Below, in pieces: positions 58,094-64,000 of a stretch of DNA of 64,000 nucleotides. Within the stretch, counting starts at the first letter, position 1. Every line of letters begins with the position of its first letter. Source of the stretch: Ephemerocybe angulata (taxonomy: Eukaryota > Basidiomycota > Agaricomycetes > Agaricales > Psathyrellaceae); the NCBI GenBank assembly GCA_013368325.1, contig JAACJK010000173.1:297553-361552 (forward strand). The letters are read 5' to 3'. The translations under genes and the position numbers were made by a program. The notes under the pieces were generated by a model. The model worked only from the letters and a program-made list of their open reading frames with translations, had not been told where the DNA came from and did not search any database.

Positions 58094-60332
58094 ACATCGC
58101 ACCGCCCAAATCACCTCTGCATTGCTTCAGTAGGAGGTGGTCATCCGACGAGTGCTTCTGGAAGCAAGGTACGCGCGAAATCTGACTTGCATTTCCTGTG
58201 GAGGCATCGGTGTTATCGCAGGTGGGTCCGCCACCCCGAAACAGTGCGCCAGTGTTGACCGTCCATCCATTCCTTCTACAGACAACGCACGGCCCAAACC
58301 AGTCCTGCAATGCTTCAGTAAGCGGTGGTCATCCAACGAGTGCTTCTGGAAGCAAAGAACGATCGAAATGTGACCTACATTTCCTCTGGAGGCATCGGTA
58401 TTATCGCAGGTGGGTCCGGAGCCCCGAAACAGTGCGCCAGGGTTGACCGTCCATCCATTCCTTCTACAGACATCGCACCACCAAAATCACCTCTTCATTG
58501 CTTCAGTAAGAGGTGGTCATCCACCGAGAGCTTCTGGAATCAAAGGACGGGCGAAATGTGAGGTGCATTTCCTCTGGAGGCATCGGTATTAAGGTCCCGT
58601 CCTTTCCTTCTACAGACATCGCACCGCCCAAATCACCTCTGCATTACTTCAGTAAGCGGTGGTCATCCAACGAGTGCTTCTAGAAGCAAAGGACGGGCGA
58701 AATGTGACCTGCATTTCCTCTGGAGGCATCGGTATTAAGGTCACGTCCCTTGCTTCTACAGACATCGCACCGCCCAAACCACCTCTGCATTGCTTCAGTA
58801 AACGGTGGTCGTCCGACGAGTGCTTCTGGAGGCGAAGAACGGGCGAAATGTGACCTACATTTCCTCTGGAGGCATCGGTATTATCGCAGGTGGGTCCGCC
58901 GCCCCGAACCAGTGCGCCAGTGTTAATCCTCCTTCCATTGCTTCTACAGACATCGCACCGCCCAAACCACCTCTGCATTGTTTCAGTAAGCGATGGTCAT
59001 CCAACGAGTGCTTCTGGAAGCAAAGGACGGGCGAAATGTGACCTGCATTTCCTCTGGAGGCATCGGTATTAAGGTCCCGTCCCTTGCTTCTACAGACATC
59101 GCACCGCCCAAACCACCTCTGCATTGCTTCAGTAAGCGGTGGTCGTCCGACGAGTGCTTCTGGAGGCGAAGAACGGGCGAAATGTGACCTACATTTCCTT
59201 TGGAGGCATCGGTATTATCGCAGGTGGGTCCGCCGCCCCGAAACAGTGCGCCAGTGTTAACCCTCCTTCCATTGCTTCTACAGACATCGCACCGCCCAAA
59301 CCACCTCTGCATTGTTTCAGTAAGCGGTGGTCATCCAACGAGAGCTTCTGGAATCAAAGGACGGGCGAAATGTGACGTGCATTTCCTCTGGAGGCATCGG
59401 TATTAACCGTTGTTCCTAGAGACATTGTACAACCCAAACCACCCTTGCGATGCTTCTGAAAGCACCGCCCGGCCGCAACGCACGGCCCAAACCAGGCCTG
59501 CAATGCTTCGGTAAGGGGCGGTCACCCGACGAGGAGTTCTGGAAGCAACCCACCGACGAAATGTGACCTGCGTTTGTTCTGGAGGCATCGGTATTGTCGC
59601 AGGTGGGTCCGCCGCTCCGAAACAGTGCGCCAGTGGTGACCCTCCTTCCATTGCTTCTACAGACATCGCACCGCCCAAATCAACTCTGCATTGCTTCAGT
59701 AAAAGGTGGTCATCCAACGAGACGTTCTGGAAGCAATGCGCTGACGAAAAGCGACATGTGTTTCCTCTGGAGGCGTCGATGATTGCAGTGTACACCGCCT
59801 GGCCGTTGCTTCAGCAGACAGTGCACGGCCCAAACCAATCCTGCGATGCTTCGGTAAGGGGCGGTTACCCAACGAGACGTTCTGGAAGCAACCCACCAAC
59901 GAAATGTGACTTGCGATTCCTCTGGAGGCATCGATAATTACCGCAGGTGGGTTGGCCGCCCCAGAACAGTGTGCCAGTGAACCGTTGTTTCTAGAGACAT
60001 TGTGCCACTCAAACCGCCCATGCAATGCTTCTGTAAGAGTTGTTAATCCGACGAAAGGTTCTGGAAGCAACTTTCCGATGAAATGTGGCCTGCGTTTGCT
60101 CTGGAGGCATTGATTAATACCACAGGTGGGACGGCCGCCCCGAAACAGTGTGCCACTGCTGACCACACAACCGTTGTTCCTACAGACATCGTACTACACA
60201 AACCACTGCTGCAATGCTTCTCTAAGAGGCGGGCGCTTGCTTTTGTATCAACTAGTCATGCATTTGTATGGCTGGTTCTGTCCAATGTTTCTGTAGACAT
60301 TGGAATCCTTATTATTATCTGACTTTCAGCTC
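58094..60332. repeat. 188/146-bp tandem repeat array with exon-like 36-bp cores
   Basis: About 14 units. Core segments (acatcgcaccgcccaaa...) begin at 58094, 58282, 58470, 58616, 58762, 58950, 59096, 59284, 59422, 59663, 59818, 59997, 60186 and 60297, spaced 188 or 146 bp in the regular part. Short units lack a 42-bp segment that starts after gcatcggtatt and contains GCAGGTGGGT. In most units the core is preceded by cttctacag and followed by gtaagcggtgg, which resemble an acceptor and a donor 36 nt apart. Units decay toward the right end. Continuous translation is not frame-preserving (188 and 146 are not multiples of 3). Confidence 0.85.
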
Positions 60333-60536
60333 ACGGGTCTGTGTACCGTTCTGTGCTGACCCCTTCCGTGTCACGGAGACCCGCCGACAAATGTCGTGTG
60401 CCTCGTCGAGCATCGCCGAGAGGGGCTGCCAGATGGGGCGTGGGAAACCTTGAATTGCACCCATTGTACGCGCGACACTTCCCGTCTCCCTCCCACTTCA
60501 CTCCCTACGTTTCACTCCTACCTGTCCCATCCCCGA

Positions 60537-61638
60537 TGCGCATCCGAAGGCTCGTTCAGCGTTATCCGTACCGGGAGGAGCTGGAGTGGTGCAGCTTCTG
60601 TAACAAGCGACATAGTAAGTCTCCCGATAGGTCTGATTCAGTCGTATTCATGACCGCCTTCTGTCAGCGTCTGACAAGGACGCACCAATACTTCGCCTTC
60701 CTCTCGATCTCTCCCTCTTCATCGTCTCCTTGCTCCCTTTCTCTGACCGTCGCTCCCTACACGACTCGTGCCTTCACATGGAGAAGTTGGTAGCCACCCC
60801 GGTCACTACACGCGTGCGCAACACCCTCCGGACCTTTGGGCTCGATCCCGCTCCCTTTCTCGAGTCCATGCAGTACTACGGGGCTGTGATCGGAGGCATG
60901 GCGGCTCTTCGAATCTTTGCCGAGGAAGTCCCAATGCCTCGCGTCCTGGAGGTGTATACACAGACGAGCACCGACTCCCACCCGGACTTGGGTGCCCCAC
61001 ACCAACAGGTTTACGACGACAACGATGCATCGGATGATCGGGGAAATGGCTACCGCCTTGTCGACACGCTCCTCCACACGTATGAGAAATGTACGGTGCT
61101 GGGATACCGCCACTACGGATACGGAGACAACATCGTCAAGATCTTCCGCATGGTCAATACGACGCTCGACCGAGAGATTCTATTCATACAATGTCGTGTC
61201 CCCCCTATTGCGTTAATCACCGAAGCCCCAACAACCGCCCTCATGAATTTCATCACCTCCAACGACGCGGTTTGCCTTTATCCCGAACTCACCGAGGCTC
61301 GCAAGGGGCTTTTCACCATCGTCATCCCTGAAGACGGCTCATCAACGTTCGACATCCCCGTGTTTGATAGGCTCGTTGGCCACGGTTTTACCATGTTCGA
61401 AAACGCAACGCGCGCGATTGGACGTCACCTTTGCCCAATGAACCCCTCCTGCCCCGCACTCTCCAGGGCGTATCCCGACCTCCTGATGTACTCCGTCCAC
61501 TTCACCGACGCTGGAAGCTACGGTTCTCGCATTCCTTCGATAACGTGGAACTTAAACGTCCCTTCGTCATGTGGTTCGTCTGAAAGGATACAAACCGGTG
61601 TGTACTTATATTTTACCGTCAAGTGGACACGAAGCTGA
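60537..61638 (+). CDS. Fungal protein of unknown family, GAVIGG-type
   Basis: Exon 1 (60537-60615) encodes MRIRRLVQRYPYREELEWCS and FCNKRH, then splices from GTAAGT to an exon beginning at about 60668 that reads TSDKDAPILRLPLDLSLFIV and SLLPFSDRRSLHDSCLHM, an F-box-like start. The main part contains RNTLRTFGLDPAPFLESMQY and YGAVIGGMAALRIFAEEV, then LVDTLLHTYEKCTVLGYRHY and TTALMNFITSNDAVCLYPEL. This layout (ordinal helix, GAVIGG/SGSAAL motif, later Tyr-rich strands) matches a large mushroom-specific group of uncharacterised proteins, some with a nucleotidyltransferase-like motif. The last 20 residues may be wrong: a donor at the GTGTGT near 61598 could lead to a different tail. Confidence 0.6.
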
Positions 61639-61834
61639 TATCAAGCAGTGGTTGGGCCCGGCAAGTGGCCGAAGGAACTCAGAGGTTGATAGCATGTACC
61701 ATACGTCGAATCTACTCTTTTGTATCGCCACGTTTGTCTCAAATCTCAGATCTCTTAGTGTTTGTCGCGCACAGTGAAAGAAAGGCAGATAAAATTCGAG
61801 AGACGCAGAAAGAAAACAAAGATCGGTAGATAAA

Positions 61835-64000
61835 TTACGAGCCCAAGTCCATCTCCTCGTCGCCCATGTCCACGTCCTCGGCTTCCGAAAGGGATAGGTC
61901 CGCAAAGCTCCTGTGACCCGAAGGTCCCGGGGTGGGAAGATCGTCAATCTCGACGTACTGGGGCTTCTGTCGTTGCTTGGGCTGAGGGGTGGGAGGAGCG
62001 GGGGAGGGGAGAGTCAGGCCATGGTAAGAGTACCAGTTGAGAAGCGCTTCGGGGGCATTGGACGTATCCCTTCGGACGCCGTTCCTGTCAAACAGGTACA
62101 AGTCGTCGACCCTAATCCTCAAGGCCCGGAAGATATGGTTGAAGTGACCCCGGTGCCTAGGGTCTGGAGAAACGCCGAAGTATTCCATTGCGCCGGTCGA
62201 GGGGGAGACAAGCATGGGGCTGCTCTTCCACAGGTAGAAGTCGAGGAGACACGTCTCCAACTCGCACCCACAGTGCAAGTAGTATGCTTCACCTATCTTG
62301 CGGAAGAAGGTGAGCAGTTCGGCTTCGCCCATGCCGCTGACGACTGGCGGGACCTTGTGCGGGTTGTCGTTATGCGATGGCAGCCTCTTGATTACAAGAC
62401 TTTTGGCTGGCCCTGGAACCTTGGCGACCGACGAAGGAAGGGCGGTCGTTGTCTGCGATGGACTGAAGGGAACACCGGTGACCTTCTTGTCGAACTTAGG
62501 CTTCCTAACCGTCCCTTTCAGCTCCCTGCTGTCCTGGTCGTTGACGAGGCACTGGTGATCGAGGACGCTGTGATACGCGCACTTTGTCTGACCGGTGCCG
62601 TTGTCCAAGAGAAACATAGACATGGCCAGGATGCGAGATGTCGTGGCAGACTCCGGCAGGTACTCCTGGACCTTCCGGGCCTTGCTACGGATCCGACCAG
62701 ATAGCATGAGATTGTGAGTGATGAAGTTGTGCATAGAATTCTCGCCGGCCACTGTGAGGAAGGACATTGTCAATAACTCTTTTTTTGGACGAAGCGTGGA
62801 CGGACAAACTCACGTGCAAATTTATTGTCCTCCTCCGCGAGCTCCGCCTTCGTAAGGATCTGAGGCACCGACTCAGGTTCTGATCCCTCGCGAAGTAATT
62901 GGAAATCGGCGTCATCGATCAACCGCATGCCCTCGTCCTCTGGCTTCATTTTCGATTTTCCCTTGCCTTTTGCACCGGCCTTGGGCCCCGTTCGTTTGGC
63001 GCCTAGAGAAGAAGGTTCGTATTAGCCGTCAAGGTACAACTGAGATGCACATAACTTCAGAACACGTACGTTTTACGGTGGGCTTCACAGGCCCTGGGGT
63101 ATCGGAGTCACTCGAGATCACAATGACCTCCAAGTCAGCATCCGGCTTTCGCTTGTTTGAACCTTTAGGAGGGAGACGATCGGCAGCCCTCCACCTTGGG
63201 CTTGATATGTACTATGAATTTTGTATGATCGTGAGTTCCAATTGAATGAACAGTGTTTACGGATCCGGAGGCGTACCTTGCTGGGCTGTAGCGATGGGCG
63301 GCGCGCCACTCGCGGGAGGAGGAAGAGCGGCCTCCTGTGCCTCGGGTTTGACAGGCTGCATAGGATCTTGGGACAACGTCAGCTCTTACTCAGAGAAATG
63401 GTGTGTAGAGAGATGGACACATACCTTGTTGGGCTGGACGTACGGGCACGGGGCGTTCAGGGAGAGGAACGGCAACCTCCTGTGCCTCTGGCTTCACACG
63501 AGTCAAAGGAGCTTGAATGTACGTTAGCTCATATTGTAGTCATGAACGGGTATCACACGAACCTTGACCGACTGGGGGAACAAAGGAAGATGCAGGAGGA
63601 AGTACAACCTCCTGTGCCTCAGGCTTGATGACACCAGTTGTGGTGGGAACGACATTTGGAGTAAGAGGTGCGGAGGTCTCGGTGACAGGGGGAAGCGCCG
63701 CATCAACTACTCCAACAGGCGCAGCGGTCGGAGCGGTCGGCGGGATGACGGCCTCTACAACGTTAGCGGGCACAGGGACCGGGAGGAACGACCGCGTTGA
63801 TGACTGGAGGAGAAGCGGGATCGACGACTTCAGAGGGAGCAGTGACCTCGTTGACTGGAGGAGAAGCGGGATCGACGACCTCAGAGGGAGCAGTGACCTC
63901 GTTGACTGGAGGAGAAGCGGGATCCACCACTCGAGAGGGCGCAGTGACCTCGTTGACCGGAGGGTGGCGGTGGCCTCTTCGACCGGCGGAACTGCAGTGT
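61835..64000 (-). CDS. Orphan protein with repeated PEAQE exons, 5' end outside window
   Basis: Partial: the start lies beyond 64000. The last exon (61835 to about 62753) contains LAGENSMHNFITHNLMLSGR, then CELETCLLDFYLWKSSPM and the acidic end EAEDVDMGDEEMDLGS. The preceding exon has a basic stretch (AKGKGKSKMKPEDEGMR) and then SVPQILTKAELAEEDNKFA. Further upstream, three exons share the motif KPEAQE followed by a Pro-rich stretch and a QQ|G or GQ|G donor (near 63600, 63470 and 63320), evidence of exon duplication. The most upstream part contains the 51-bp minisatellite. Function unknown; similar proteins with this C-terminal part are scattered in mushroom genomes. Confidence 0.6.
63804..63970 (-). 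repeat. 51-bp coding minisatellite
   Basis: Three full units and one partial, starting at 63804, 63855, 63906 and 63957 on the plus strand. On the minus strand each encodes VNEVTAPSEVVDPASPP in one frame. The frame of the flanking exon sequence is different (see findings). Confidence 0.85.

Noticed and set aside
58094..60332. Array as a CRISPR-like or protein-repeat gene
   Set aside because: Units are 146-188 bp with no short constant repeat plus unique spacers, and unit length is not a multiple of 3, so neither CRISPR nor a continuous coding repeat fits.
61913..62704. 263-codon plus-strand frame
   Set aside because: Antisense shadow of the last exon of the minus-strand gene, which shows better protein character (LLDFYLWKSSPM, acidic tail).

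Overview
The window is nuclear DNA from a filamentous basidiomycete, most likely an agaricomycete (mushroom-forming) fungus. Nearly every gene is broken by many 45-70 nt introns with GTRNGT donors, intergenic gaps are short, and several families are ones that are expanded in mushrooms: F-box proteins, RPRYHPDWVPSW-type kinases, MYND-DUF4470 proteins, alpha-kinases, STAND NTPases and rva_4-like integrases. I placed exon boundaries by hand from splice motifs, phase and protein continuity. They are firm where the exon lengths sum to whole codons (UBP14, STAND NTPase, VPS29, integrase) and approximate elsewhere. || Left part (1-26.9 kb), mostly housekeeping: UBP14/USP5-type deubiquitinase (+), an orphan low-complexity protein (-), a fungal kinase with a disturbed catalytic-loop frame and a decayed sister copy (-), an intron-containing tRNA-Glu, a multipass membrane protein (-), an ankyrin-PH-FFAT-ORD oxysterol-binding protein (+), an F-box protein (+), a PIN-like/auxin-efflux-carrier transporter (-), an aldehyde dehydrogenase (-) and a STAND NTPase (+). 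|| Middle (27-33.5 kb): two tandem paralogous secreted proteins on the minus strand, then a second tRNA-Glu with an identical mature sequence. || Accessory part (33.7-57.3 kb): five paralogues of a MYND zinc-finger plus DUF4470 protein, three on minus and two on plus. They are interrupted by an alpha-kinase with a zinc-ribbon-like N terminus, an apparently intact DDE integrase gene with five introns, a conserved-looking orphan gene and VPS29 (retromer). DUF4470 is otherwise best known from the ciliary dynein assembly factor DNAAF3, so its expansion in a non-flagellated fungus is notable. || Right end (57.3-64 kb): foldback sequences, then a 2.2 kb array of 188/146 bp repeats. Each repeat carries a 36 bp core bounded by acceptor-like and donor-like splice signals. 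After it come a gene of a fungal family of unknown function (+) and the 3' part of a gene (-) with repeated PEAQE-type exons and a 51 bp minisatellite that runs off the window. || The most unusual features are the MYND-DUF4470 cluster, the exon-like repeat array and the intact intron-rich integrase. No gene cluster for a known metabolite and no CRISPR-like array was seen.
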